A stretch of 64,000 bases of DNA from Tetracentron sinense (GCA_015143295.1 CM026560.1:8620501-8684500); one strand, 5' to 3'; positions 10,225-21,928 are shown, numbered from the stretch's first letter. Program-made: numbers and translations. Notes: generated by a model from the letters alone, not told the origin.

Positions 10225-10365
10225 TACACTTTCCTCCCTTCAAGACTGAAAGAGGGGTCTCCCCTCACTGACAAGTGCATCTCATTGAAAGAAGGGTCTC
10301 CCTTCCCTCTCAAGTGCATCTTATTGAAAGAGGGATCTCCCCTCCCTCTCAAGTGCATCTTGCAA
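10225..10365 (+). repeat. Three-unit hairpin repeat, about 47 bp each
   Basis: Units read GAAAG..GGGTCTCCC..TC...CAAGTGCATCT. The hairpin arms differ together between units 1 and 2 (GAGGGG/CCCCTC versus GAAGGG/CCCTTC). It holds the place of the CTAGTTGC array in the full family B LTRs. Confidence 0.6.
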
Positions 10366-10607
10366 GTTATATGAACATGTTAAATTCCCAAGCAAGCAAG
10401 CATGATCCTATGGCATGACACGACATGACACGCAATACAAGACAAGCACTACTCAACAAGATCAAGCAAGACAGAACAGGGCAAGATAAGTTTTAAAAAC
10501 GAAAAGAGTATTTTAAGTCAAGTCAAGCACATGACGTTTTAGAGAGATTTTCGATTTCGATATGATACCAGCACAACTATAAACTGTTTACTTTTCCTGT
10601 TATTTAT

Positions 10608-10823
10608 ATGAACTGCTTCCTACTTATTTCTGTTAGTATTATGCTATGGTTGTTGGTTAGTATTTGGTACTCACTGAGTATTTCATGCTCAGCCGTACTT
10701 CTCATGTTGGTAGGTGACAGTGGAGTGGCAGCTCCTTTTGACATCTGTGCTCCTAGCCCATGGGTGGAAGAGGAGTACGTTGAGGAACCTATGGAGGAGC
10801 CTCCTGTAGAGGGCTACTACTAG
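10608..10823 (+). CDS. LTR-encoded small ORF, best preserved copy (71 aa)
   Basis: Open from ATG to TAG. The first 35 residues are strongly hydrophobic (MNCFLLISVSIMLWLLVSIW), resembling a signal peptide or single membrane anchor. A second part is acidic: APFDICAPSPWVEEEY and a Glu/Pro tail ending VEGYY. The central LSI.CSAVLLM and PFD.C...PWVEEEY are shared with family A at 23957-24166, although the LTRs are otherwise strongly diverged. That argues for protein-level conservation. The codons for LSIPCSA overlap the DNA motif CTGAGTATT...CTCAG. The function is unknown and expression is not shown. Confidence 0.45.
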   Translation: MNCFLLISVSIMLWLLVSIWYSLSISCSAVLLMLVGDSGVAAPFDICAPSPWVEEEYVEEPMEEPPVEGYY

Positions 10824-11125
10824 GTGGTAGATTCTAGGTGATTATGGGTGAGCATGAGAGATTATATTCATATATTTTGACGGGCATGTCCGCACGTTCT
10901 TTTGTGATTTCATCTTGTTCAACTTGGATCATGTATATATATATACTTAGAGGTTTGGTTAGTCTTTCATCGTGCCATGGTAGTATGTTTCCGCTGTTGT
11001 TGTTCTCTATTGTATATACTCAGCATTTTTTTACAGGATGGTTTGTCATGCAAGTCATGTAAGTCATGATAAGTCCTCCAAGATTCACTCTAACTCCTAG
11101 GGTGGATTTTGGGTCGCGATAGACC

Positions 11126-12700
11126 TTGGCCAGGCTATAATCATATCTTGATGCGCTGCCTCAACCCATGGGGATGCCTATAGGGACTCCACTCCTTCTG
11201 AAAGCCATTCCATGGAGACTTCTTCTGGTGTGGACTCCTCCCTTATCGTGACCATATTCACAGTCAGGTTGTGACTTTTCCCAAATACGAAAACTGGGAG
11301 ATTGTACCAAATTCCTGGTGTATTTGTATCTACATAGTCACCAGTATCCAGGACTTCATGTTGCTCCTTTTTGAGCATGGCTTTATAAGCCGGAAGGATA
11401 GTTCCTACGACTTACCCTTCTTTTTCGGGATCAAACCCTTGTTTCTTGAGGAACCCGGTAATTTTTTCACCAAAGCTTATCTTTTTCCTATAAGGATTAA
11501 TGATCTTGCTCTTTTCATTAGTCCATGAGGAGTTCATCCTGTCATATGTACCTAGAGAATTGAAGAGCATCGATTTTTGTCCTATTTTCATGATCGGGAC
11601 AGTGAAACTGGAGGTACTTTCGACCATTGTACAGTTCATCCTCCTCAAATGGACTATATGATCACCGTTCTGAACTTCAAGGGGGTCGATTTCTTTAACC
11701 TCACAAGTCTGGTAAAGGTCGACTGACTTGCCCTTCTCCAGATTCTGGGAATATTCTACCAAAGATAGGGTCGGTTCTCCTTCTTTTCTTTAAAATTTTA
11801 GGGTGTATTTGAACACCCTTTTTGGAGCTTCTGTTTGAACATTTTGGAGCTTCTGTTTGAACAGGTCCGGGATTGCTTTTCGGGTCACTCTCAACCTTTT
11901 CCCCTTTGGGCTTCTGCTGAAGGTTTCTTTGGCCACTTTTGACATAGAAACACGCATCTACGTAAGATGCCTCTACATCATTGAATGGATTATCATCAAC
12001 ATCGATCCTTGCTTGCCTGTTCTCTTGAGGGTATTTAAGATATTGGTGATAGGTAGATGGCACGACTAAATGGTTATGCATCCATTACCGCCCCAATAAG
12101 GCATTGTACGACGTATCGACATCGATCACAAGAAACGTCGTAGTTTCAGTAATATCCCTAAATTTGGTTTTGAGGTTAACCATGCCCATGGGCTTCTTCT
12201 CATTTTAATTGAAGCCTTGGATGATCAGAGTGCTTTCATGAAGCCGGCCCATTTGTACGCCAAGCTTAGACAATATTCTTCTTGGAAGGATGTTAACAGC
12301 TGAACCCCCATCTATCATCACTCTGGAGATACTAGTCTCATTAACCAGACCTGAGATGAACAATTGACGGTTATTCTGGAGAGTCTCAACTCGTATATCT
12401 TCATCATCAAAGGTGATCGTGAAGAGGCATGAAGCTCCTATTTGAGAAGGCTGTGTCGGCTGACTTGTGACTTCCTCAGAAAAGTCCTCCAGATTGGAGA
12501 GGGCATATATGAGAGACCTTCTCAATTCTGGAGACATCTTGAGAGCATCATAGACGCTCAGCAAGGAAAGAATTTTCTTCAGATGGGTCAGGATATCGTA
12601 CTTCACCCTCTCATTACTGGGAGCTATTTGGGCTTGGGCCGGTTGGGCTCTGGTCTGATTCTCGTGCTGGACTGGCACAAACCTCAGTGATAATTTTCTT
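11126..12700 (-). pseudogene. Tat/Ogre-like protease region and linker
   Basis: Right to left: a fragment at 12205-12678 with VMIDGGSAVNILPRR, the aspartic-protease motif in the DGGSA form usual for the Tat lineage; then disrupted linker pieces at 11701-12081, 11412-11762 and 11178-11378. No long frame survives. The protein would be the Gag-Pol protease that cuts the polyprotein in virus-like particles. Confidence 0.75.
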
Positions 12701-14292
12701 TCCGACCGGAGGTTAAGTTGATAGACTTTGGCAATTGTCTAGTCTATTGGTCTAGACAACTCTCCTTCCAGGAGTTGGACCATATTCACAGAACTGAAGT
12801 CCAGCTTCCTTTTCTTACTTTGGAAAGATGATTAAGCCCTTCTTTCAGATTGTTGTATTGGACTTCCAGACTGAACTGAGCTTTGTCCAAATGCTTGTGA
12901 ATTATCGGTTGACCCTGGATTCAGGACTGCTTCCTCTGTTGAAGGGTCACTATCCAAACTGACTGCAGCAGGTGAATCTTGATCCTCGAGCCGAGCTGAG
13001 ATTGGCACCAGTCGTCGCATCTAATGATGGTTTGGATTTGAAACCTCAGGCGTATTTAACCTTTCTTAAGGGGGATCAAACTGTATTTGTTCATCTTCTG
13101 CCTCTCTTTCTCCTCCAGATAAGAATCCTTCAGAGAGGTATGAAAGTCCTATAGGGGTCCGTCCTGGTGTGGATGGTCTCCTTTCTGGGAAGTCAATGTC
13201 TTCAGCTTGGTCTAGCTAATTCTGAAATGTCTGGTGTCTTTCTGGACTTCAGGCTACCATTTGTCTTGGCTTATTTAAAAATGATGGGTCTTCATTTAGG
13301 ACCGCATTGATAACATAGCAGGAGAAGATATTGGATTCATCTCTGAATCTATCGACTGAAAGCTATTATAGTCACAGTCAGAGTAAAAGCCTGACGGGAT
13401 AAAATCCATCAAGGTGATTATCGTCAACGGCTTTTGTTCCATAAGAGCATCTTGGGCAGGGCCATTTTTCTTGGCAGCATTGGCTATGTGCTTCCCTTCT
13501 TTTCTTAGGGCTTGAGCTTGTCTTGTAGCCTGAGTCTGCATTCTAACATCAGTATTTTGAGCCTACTGCTTTTTCTTCTTGGTCCCTTTACTTTCAAAGA
13601 GGATCCAATCTTTTTCGTCTAACGGTTGGAGATCATCAATGACAATCTCCTTATTGTCCAAAAGCCGTTGGATAATGTCCTTCAGTACAAAGCAGTCACC
13701 TATTTTGTGACTGATCATACGATGATAAGGGCAGTATTTGGGATCATTTTTCATCCTAATCTCTTGAAGTCTCTGGCTTTTTGGGAGAGTGATGAGTTCA
13801 TTGGCAAGGAGATCTTCAAATAGATCTTCGATAATGTCTTCAGAAAATGAATATGTTTTATTCATTCTCTCTTCCATAGTGATCTTATTTTATGGCTCCT
13901 TTTTACCTTGCCATTGTGGTTTTCTAGATCCACCCTGTACTGGTCTAGCACCAACCTTAATTAGTCCTTTGCCATTGTTTGTTCAGCCAGTTGATTTATC
14001 GGCACTTGGTGCTGGTGGCGCAGTCTTTTTAGCTTCAACTACTGCGGTTATTGAGGATTCAAGGCGAAGTGCCCCTACCTCGCCTTCTTTTTCTTATATG
14101 GATTTCTATGTCATGTGCTTTTGTGCACAGATCTTCAAAACCCATAAAGGTTTGGGCCACTAGGGCAGTTGAAAGGTCATGCTTGAAGTTGTTGAGGCAC
14201 ATCCTAATGAGTTCCAACTGAGTGAATTTTAGAGGACAGGAGAATGTCAAAGCTCTCCACCAGGCAACGAACTCCGTTACTATTTCATTGTC
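12701..14292 (-). pseudogene. gag: Tat/Ogre-like gag, C-terminal half
   Basis: The segment at 13563-13877 has KYCPYHRMISHKIGDCFVLK, the histidine-rich C-terminal motif typical of Ogre/Tat Gag. The part at 14059-14292 holds VTEFVAWWRAL and LELIRMCLNNF from the central Gag domain. The frame runs into the copia LTR at 14298 and resumes at 32958 (SELIETRQR before DNEIVTEF), proving that the copia-type element split this gene. The 12701-13560 part is low-similarity linker with several stops. Confidence 0.8.
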
Positions 14293-14297
14293 CCTCT
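14293..14297. repeat. Target-site duplication CCTCT (left)
   Basis: CCTCT precedes TGTTGGACATA at 14298 and recurs at 32953-32957 right after the final CA of the second LTR. Confidence 0.93.
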
Positions 14298-16491
14298 TGT
14301 TGGACATATATGCCCTTGAAAGTCAATAAGAGACTTTTCTATGTTGATTAGATAAGCATCATATTCACACAACCAACTATGAAGGGTATTTATATTAATT
14401 ACTGTCTCATATGATGAAGACATAAAGTTCCATAGTTAACATTGTAGGAAAATCATGCAAAGGTTGCGAGGAGATATGATTTTCCGGTTCCTTGTAAACC
14501 TAATATTGTTCGAAGCCTCTAGAGTACTGGTTGGGCGCCGTACTTCATCATGGCTTGCACATGTGTAGTTCTATGAGATAGCGTGATGAATCTCATTCAC
14601 AGAGAGTGGTGACTCTTGACTAACATGTGAGTATATGTAACAAGTACATAATACTGAACAGGGTCACTAGTGGATACCCTATGGAATACACTGTCAGATT
14701 GTATTAGGGTTATCCATTTGACAAATTGTCCTTAGACCTGAGAGGTTAACATCTTCTCAGACATCTGTCTATATGGCTTTGATGTGCCAATCGGCAATGT
14801 CCAATACACAGGACTAACTCCGGGTACGTTGGGTCATGTACACAATGTTTGGAGAAGTGTGTAAACACTCAATAAGGAATCCACAACTCCTTAATTGGAG
14901 ATAATGATATCAAGGTGATACTTGTTGAACTGAACTGTTAAATCCAGTACTGGTGCTTTTCGGTAAAATGGTTTTTATCGAAGTTGAAACTTTTAATATG
15001 GAAAAGTATATATATATATATATATATGTCAGTTCTTTTCTAATGTTTCTTCAAAATTGTTTTGGAGGTTCAGTTCAATGAAAAAGTAATCATGAGAAAG
15101 AGTTCTATTCATAAGCTAGGGACTAAGACAGTGGAATTGTTCCAATCCTGGAAGCTTACAAGTGATATCGGAATGTGGAAGGATTTATTTGTAAATATAT
15201 TGTGAGATGGTACTTACAAGCAATTCTCTAATTTCTGAAGGTTAATCACATTGTGTTAATGGACATTAATTGTGATTGGTGGAAGTCCAGGGACTTAGAT
15301 AACATTTTATGATCCTAATGGAGTTTTAGGAAAGGTGTTTCCTAGTAACAATGCTTTAACCAAAAGGTTGAGTACTTGGTCCCACAACCAGAAATAGGAG
15401 ATCTCTTTAGATCCCACACACAAGGACCTTCTTAAAGTATCTAATTTAATTTATAATTAAATTAATTAATTTTCTCTAAGTAATCACTATATGGTATAGT
15501 GAAGCTCTAAAAGGTAGAATTACATTAGATGTGAAAAACCAAATGGGTAGGACCCATTGGGAATTATTGTAAAAGAATAATTCAAGTGACCAAGAGGGTT
15601 TTGGAAACCCTTTGGGCGTGTGGAGTGGGACCCACCTAGGGTGGGACGCCCACTTCATGGAGGAAATAATAATTGTTATTATTTATTTAATTAGTTTCTA
15701 ATAACTAATATCCTTATTGGATAAGGTTAGTTAGTTAGAGTTAGTTACTAATTAAAGATTCCTTGTTGGACAAGGAGTCTATTAGTTTCTTGCTAATCAA
15801 GGAATCCTAATTGGATTAGGATAAGGATAAGATTAGTTGGACACTAATGGATAAGGTTAGTTTCTATTAATGATTAATCCTAATTGGATTAGGAGAAATC
15901 AAGAATTAGAAACAAATTGAGGAATCCTTATTGGATAAGGATTAGGAAACTTTGGTTGCAAGCAACCAATGAAGCCTATTAAAGGGATGGACGTCCAAGG
16001 CTTTGGGTATTCTTGAATTTTCCAGAATTTCCAGATTTGGAAACTTCTCCCCTCTCCTCAAACCTCACGCCCTCCCCTCTCTCTCCTTGAGGTGTACGGT
16101 CACACCCATCTCTCTCTTCTTTTGTCTTCTTGATTGGATCTTGAGGAAAAGCAAGAATTCATCTTGTTCATCAAGAAAGGTTCTTGACCAACAAAGATTG
16201 GATCTTTATTCAAGATTCCTAGAGCTGGAAATTTGGAAGGGCCATTAGCTTCCATTAGAGAAAGCTTTAAAGGAAAAAGAAGGTTTGTGTGAATTGACAG
16301 GAGACTTGACACTTGTGAAGTTTTGCGAGTACTATTCTAACATGGATTTAACTTAACAATTTCAAAGTCGCAAAGGTGAATAATTCTAACCTTCATTGAA
16401 TAAAATCAATTAGAATCTTAGTCAGATTTTGGGATTCAATGTATGCCCCCCAAGAACTGTGTTTCTAAAATTAAATAGAGGCATACTTTCA
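14298..16491 (+). mobile_element. 5' LTR of copia-type element
   Basis: TGTTGGACATA...GCATACTTTCA, 2,194 bp. It contains a TA microsatellite (15009-15026), repeated TCCTTATTGGATAAGG-type inverted units (15700-15950) and a pyrimidine-rich leader. The TATA position reads CCTATTAAAGGG (about 15976) instead of the CCTATAAAAGGG of the 3' LTR. Confidence 0.9.
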
Positions 16492-16644
16492 GTGGTATCA
16501 GAGCCTTGGCTATGCTTCTCTTTGATTTTTTAGTTTAATCAAGATTTATATCAAGATTGCCTCCCCTATGAATTTTGGTAGCCCTAATGAATCAATCTTC
16601 TAGATTCTTGATTATTGGATAATCATTATTAGACTTAAGGGATC
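16492..16644 (+). promoter_or_regulatory. Primer-binding site and start of copia-type interior
   Basis: TGGTATCAGAGCC at 16493-16505 matches the 3' end complement of plant initiator tRNA-Met. The next 130 bases hold no frame and end in GGATC, the left target duplication (16640-16644) of the Tekay-type insertion. Confidence 0.85.
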
Positions 16645-16947
16645 TGTCGCGACCCAAAATACCCCCTAGGAGTTAAGGATACTTTGACTCGTGACCGCCG
16701 TATCATACCTCCAGTATGATACATAAGGCACACGTGGAAACCTGTCAGAGTACCTGAATATACATAGCGGAAACGAAATACAATGCACAGCGGAAAATAA
16801 AATACTAAACATAGCGGAAGCAAAAAGAATACTCCTATAACTTGGCTCAAGTAAGAACCAACAAGTATACATGTGTGAGAAACCCAAAAGTGGAGTGGAC
16901 AAACTCCACACTCACATAACAAAAGACACAAGTTCTAAGTCGGTCGA

Positions 16948-17158
16948 TCAACAGAAATCGAAGTCACGACTCCTATCTAAAGCACCATCATCATGATAGT
17001 GATCCATGGAAGGCTCCGGGTCACGGTACTCTTCCTCGACCCAAGGTTCTTCGCCACACAAATCGAATGGAACCCGAGCACCTGCCGATCATAACAATAT
17101 CGACTGAGCATGGAATACTCAGTGTATACAAACTAATAACAATAAAGCGGTTAGGCAT
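16948..17158 (-). pseudogene. LTR small ORF in Tekay A 3' LTR, frameshifted
   Basis: Same text as the intact 69-residue ORF at 23957-24166 but with one extra base between the LSIPCSVDIV part and the VPFDLC...WVEEEY part. The single-base difference is the only change that breaks the frame, so it arose after insertion or during reverse transcription. Confidence 0.5.
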
Positions 17159-18035
17159 AGAGCATACAAGACATGGAGAATGAAATCCGTAAAATCCTTA
17201 AAGCATGGAAACCGTGAAAGCATATATGAGATAATATTCGAAACCAAAACTGTAACCGTGTGAGTCAATCGATAATCATAGCCTTATGAGTTCTTGTGAG
17301 TTCATGGAGTTACTTAGAGTCATTATGATCCGTAGAGACATAGAGCATAGAGCAATACCATAGAGCATTTCCATAGAGCATAACCTTAGAGATCTTAGAG
17401 CATTTCATTGTGATCCGTGGAGCTTGTGAGACGATCTTAGAGCATTATCATAGAGTTTCCTTGTGAGCATGGTATGATCCTTAGAGCTTGTGAAACGATC
17501 TTAGAGAAATCATAGAGTTACTTAGAATCATTCATTATTCGTCTTTTCGTGAAAAACCTTTGTTTGTACTTTGAGAAATCCATGGAAAACATCGGTTCAT
17601 GCGAGACATGCGAGCATATGCACTTAATAAGAGAGATCATCATATTTAAGCATAGAATCCCTTAGAGGTATTTTATCAAACACTTAGAGTGCAACATAAT
17701 AGTAACCTTCATCCAAGTATATAATCACACCTTTTCATACATAAAATCAATACATATAGATAGGGCATAGATAAGAAGAATCATATCTAGTAACTAGTAG
17801 GATTGCAAGATTGTAGTAGAGTGTATCTACCTTGGTGAAATCAAAGATTTTGATTCCCAAAGGCTTGAACAAGCAATAACCTTGTGTTCTTGGTTGAGAA
17901 TCACCAAGGGAAGTGGAAGAACCTTGATCTTCCACAAGCTTGATCAACAAGTAGTTCCTCTCCTTCTTCTCTCTCTCAAAATCTCCTAAGATAGGGCACA
18001 GAGGGTTTCTGAAACCCTAAGGCACGAACTCAGCC

Positions 18036-18043
18036 TATTTATA
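18036..18043 (-). promoter_or_regulatory. TATA box of Tekay A LTR
   Basis: TATAAATA on the minus strand within GCCTATAAATAGGC, 50-250 bp downstream of the palindrome array and upstream of the leader ORF. The identical site in the 5' LTR is at 25044-25051 and would drive the genomic transcript. Confidence 0.65.
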
Positions 18044-18094
18044 GGCAAGGGGTTGTGTTTAAAGTCTTAAACACCCTTAATGAAGAAAAACTGC

Positions 18095-18290
18095 GTATGA
18101 CCGATCGATCGGTGGTATGGACCGAGCGATCGGTGGCTTACCGGTCGATCGGTGTTATGACCGAGAGATCGGTCAAAAACACACTCTCTGGAATTTTTCC
18201 CCATACAAAAAAGTTAACCGTGCGACAGCCATCGAGCGATCGGTAGTGGACCGATCGATCGCAGGTAATGACCGAGCGATCGGTGCTCTG
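18095..18290 (-). promoter_or_regulatory. ACCGATCGATCGGT near-palindrome array, Tekay A 3' LTR
   Basis: Seven to eight copies of ACCGATCGATCGGT or one-arm variants (ACCGAGCGATCGGT, ACCGGTCGATCGGT, ACCGAGAGATCGGT) lie upstream of the TATA box. The matching array in the 5' LTR is at 25103-25297. Dense inverted sites directly upstream of TATA suggest factor-binding sites; this is inference. Confidence 0.6.
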
Positions 18291-18505
18291 TATGTCTGAA
18301 CTGTTTTGACCATATCTTTTTACTCGCTCGTCGGATTTCGACGATTCAACTTGCATTGGATCCGTCCTTCGAAAACGAACATTTCTGACATTTCGGAATT
18401 TCTGATTTCTCCCTTATTTATTAATTAGACTACGAAAACTATGAAAACGGCCAATTAGCTATGAAGGTGCTATTCATTAAGGATGAAAAAGTCCGGGGTG
18501 CTACA

Positions 18506-18518
18506 TTCTCCCCCCCTT
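18506..18518 (-). promoter_or_regulatory. Polypurine tract of Tekay A
   Basis: AAGGGGGGGAGAA on the minus strand directly abuts the 3' LTR start at 18505; it is the expected primer for plus-strand DNA synthesis. Confidence 0.85.
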
Positions 18519-18596
18519 ACAAAAATTTCGTCCCCGATATTTGGACGATACATACATGCGTAAAACTATAGCAAAATACAAGGGAATGCCAAGGCC

Positions 18597-21500
18597 TTAA
18601 ACAAATAAATGGGGGTACGTTTCTCGTACTTCGGCTTCTCGCTCCCATGTAGCCTCTTCCTTGGAATGATGCTGCCACTTCACTAGGACTAAAGGGATAG
18701 TCTTGGTTCGCAACACTTGATCACGACGATCCAGAATCTGAACTGGTTGTTCAACCAACGTAAGATCCTCTCGAATCTCAACAGGATCAAGAGCGATGAC
18801 GTGAGACGGATCCGAAATGTATTTTCTAAGCATAGAGACGTGAAATACATTATGGACCGCTGCCATGTGAGGCGGTAGTGCTACCCTGTAAGCAACCTCA
18901 CCAACCCTTGTGACGATCTCAAATGGTCCCACGTACCTAGGACTGAGCTTTCCCTTCTTCCCGAATCGCATGATTCCCCGACTCGGCGAAATCTTCACAA
19001 AGACCCGATCTCCAACTCGGAACTCTAAATCTCTGCGGCGTACATCCGCATAGCTCTTCTGCCTATCCTGAGCACTTTTCAATCGCTCCCGGATAATTTT
19101 GACCCTTTCTGCGGTCCGCTCTATCAACTCAGGACCAAGAATTTTCCTCTCACCAACTTCATCCCAGTATAGCGGTGATCGACAACTTCGACCATACAGA
19201 GCTTCAAAAGGTGCCATCTGGATGCTTGCCTGATAGCTATTGTTGTAGGCAAACTCAACCAACGGCAACTGTTCCTCCCAACTACCCTGAAAATCCAGCA
19301 TACAAGCTCGGAGCATATCCTCCACTACTTGATTCACCCTCTCCGTTTTTCCATTGGTCTGAGGATGGAAGGCGGTACTGAATTCTAAACGAGAACCCAT
19401 AGCATCCTGGAAAGTTTTCCAAAACCTGGAAGTAAACCGAGGATCTTGATCAGACACGATAGAAACTGGCACACCGTGCAGTCGAACCACCTCCTTAACA
19501 TATAGGGCTACCAACTGATTTGCATTGAAAGTAGTTCGGTACGGAATAAAATGTGCAGACTTAGTCAACCTGTCCACAATCACCCAAATAGCATCGGAGC
19601 CCTTCGCCGTTCGTGGCAAACCCACAATGAAATCCATCGAGATGTTCTCCCATTTCCACTCCGGAATAGGAAGGGACTGCAAAAGACCTGCCGGCCTTTG
19701 ATGTTCGGCTTTTACCTGCTGGAAAATCAAACATCTGGCGACGTACTCAGCGACTTCCCTCTTCATGTTTCGCCACCAGTAGTGCTTCTTGAGATTCTGG
19801 AACATCTTAGTACCTCCCGGATGTACCGTGTACTTTGATCGGTGAGCTTCATTCAAAATTTCATCCCTCAAAACTGTGTCGGCGGGGACACACAACCTGC
19901 CCTTAAATGTGATAGCACCATCACCATTTAAAGCGAACTCCTGATTGCCGTTACTCACCGACTTGTCTCGGTAAGCAAGCAACTCCACATCTGAATTCTG
20001 TAACTCCTTGATCTGGCTCAGGATCTGTGGCCTAACCACCACGTTGGACATTATCGGCCCATAGGTGACATGCCTGAGAGTAGTGTCCAAATGACACATA
20101 TCATGTAATAACTTCCACTCTTGCACTCTCAATTGAGCCATAACTCCGTAAGGTTTTCTGCTAAGAGCATCGGCCACCACGTTAGCCTTACCCGGGTGGT
20201 ACTGGATGGAACAGTCATAGTCCTTCATGAACTCCATCCAACGACGCTGCCTCATATTCAACTCCTTCTGGAGGAAAAGATACTTCAAGCTCTTGTGGTC
20301 TGTGAACACCACGAACTCTTCTCCGTAGAGGTAGTGACGCCAAAGTTTCAGTGCAAAGATGACTGCAGCGAGCTCTAAGTCATGTGTGGGGTAATTCTGC
20401 TCATGCTCCTTCAGCTGACGGGAAGCATAAGCGACCACCTTTTTATGCTGCATCAAAACACATCCAAGTCCCACTAGTGAAGCATCACTATAGACTTCGA
20501 AACCACCGCTCCCAGATGGAACTGTAAGAACAGGAGCTGAAGTAAGCTTCTTTTTCAACTCTAAGAAACTAGCCTCGCACTTATCACTCCAAGTGAACCT
20601 CGTGTTCTTCCGTGTGAGATAGGTAAGCGGAGCTGCTAAACTTGAAAATCCTTCCACAAACCTTCTGTAATATCCTGCCAACCCGAGGAAACTGTGAATC
20701 TCGGTGACACTCTTCGGCCTTTCCCAATTTATCACCGCTTCAATCTTTGCAGGATCAACTGAAATACCTTCAGCAGATACCACGTGTCCAAGGAAAGACA
20801 CCTTGTTCATCCAGAACTCACACTTGCTCAACTTAGCATACAGACTATGCTCTCGAAGTGTCTGCAATACCAGACGGAGATCTCTCGTGTGATCCTCCTG
20901 TGACTGTGAATACACAAGGATATGATCTACGAACACGATCACACATTGATCGAGAGACGATCTGAACACCCGATTCATCAAATCCATGAATGCTGCCGGC
21001 GCGTTAGTCAGTCCAAAAGACATGACCAAAAACTCGTAATGACCGTATCGAGTTCGGAATGCTGTCTTCGGAATGTCCTCTTTCTTGATCTTCAACTGAT
21101 GATAACCAGATCGAAGGTCAATCTTGGAGAAAAACTGCGCACCCTTCAATTGGTCAAACAAGTCGTCTATCCGAGGCAATGGATAACGATTCTTGATCGT
21201 GACCTTGTTCAATTGCCTGTAATCAATGCACATACGCATTGATCAATCTTTCTTCTTCACGAAGAGAACCGGAGCTCCCCAAGGTGAGACACTTGGCCGG
21301 ATAAAACCAAGGCCTTGCAATTCTTCTAACTGCCCTTTTAACTCCTTAAGCTCAATAGGGGCCATCCTATACGGAGCTCTTGAAATCGGAACTGTGCCTG
21401 GAGCTAACTCAATCGCAAACTCGATTGCACGATCGGGAGGCAATCCCGGCAAGGTTTCCGGAAAAACATCCATATACTCACATACCACCGGAATGGGTGT

Positions 21501-21928
21501 GGAGTCTCTCACTTCTACACCCTCGAGACTAAGAGCTGCAAAGCAGGCAATGTCTCTTCTCTGAAGTCCCTTGAAATGAAACGGCTTTAACCCCACGGGT
21601 TTAAAATGCACCACCTTCTCGAAACACGCCACGTGTCCATGGTGGGTTGAGAGCCAATCCATTCCTAGGATGACATCGAAATCCCAATCCTGAAATCCCA
21701 GAAGGATCAAGTCGACTGGCAACTCGTGCTGCATGACTTGTACAACACTATCCGGATACACTTTATCTGTCTCAATAGATTTTCCCAATGGAGTCGAAAT
21801 GGACAACTCCCTAGGTAGCTTGCTTGGCTCGGACGTAAAGCCTTTGGCAAAGCTTGGTGAAACGAACGAGTGAGTGGATCCTGTGTCTATCAACACTCTT
21901 GCCAAACATTCATTTACGAGCAACGAAC
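18597..21928 (-). pseudogene. pol: Tekay A pol: protease, RT, RNase H, integrase, chromodomain
   Basis: Exon 2 of the Gag-Pol frame, starting at the intron acceptor (21928). Protease has VLIDTGSTHSFV. A TGA at 21243-21245 lies inside the conserved KKD..MR segment of RT. Below it an open frame of 880 codons (start 21239) continues. RT has FVDH (residues 103-106) where FVDD is expected, losing a catalytic Asp. RNase H has D252 and D314. The integrase zinc region has H466, H473, C503 and Phe506 where Cys is expected. The integrase core D536, D597, E633 has the correct 35-residue spacing. The last ~60 residues form a chromodomain ([13 protein letters not shown]), which targets insertion to marked chromatin. 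Three changed sites (stop, RT, zinc) make it non-functional. Confidence 0.93.

Larger units (their letters stand above)
9014..11120 (+). mobile_element. Decayed solo LTR, diverged family B (about 2.1 kb)
   Basis: The right end GGATTTTGGGTCGCGAT matches the family B end (GGTTTTGGGTCGCGACA) with its last bases lost. The left end lacks the expected TGTAG..CCCC and seems eroded. AGACC occurs on both sides (9009-9013 and 11121-11125), suggesting the target duplication. Inside are the palindromes, a leader ORF (9469-9693), a hairpin array and the small ORF at 10608-10823, in the same order as in the full family B LTRs. No internal region remains. It interrupts the linker before RT of the Tat-like element. 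Confidence 0.72.
16645..18505 (-). mobile_element. 3' LTR of Tekay A
   Basis: Minus-strand LTR from TGTAGCACCCCGGAC (18505) to GGGTCGCGACA (16645), 1,861 bp. It carries the palindrome array at 18095-18290, a TATA box (TATAAATA, 18036-18043), a leader ORF (17747-17950) and the small ORF region (16948-17158). An extra G in the small ORF near 17087 shifts its frame compared with the 5' LTR. Confidence 0.93.

Noticed and set aside
2548-14292. Caulimovirus-like (pararetrovirus) insertion
   Set aside because: RT and RNase H are present, but integrase, a second RNase H and Gag of the Ogre type follow in Ty3/gypsy order, and no movement protein is seen.
16100-16312. Host gene fragment in 16003-16312 (frames on both strands)
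   Set aside because: Lies in the leader part of the copia LTR and is repeated at 32462-32653; pyrimidine-rich untranslated leader, not a host exon.
16493-16505. tRNA-Met gene
   Set aside because: Only a short tRNA 3'-end complement, placed right after an LTR; it is a primer-binding site and no cloverleaf is present.
18597-21239. Functional single-ORF polyprotein
   Set aside because: 880 open codons, but it lacks protease and the RT start because of the TGA at 21243, and the RT box is FVDH.
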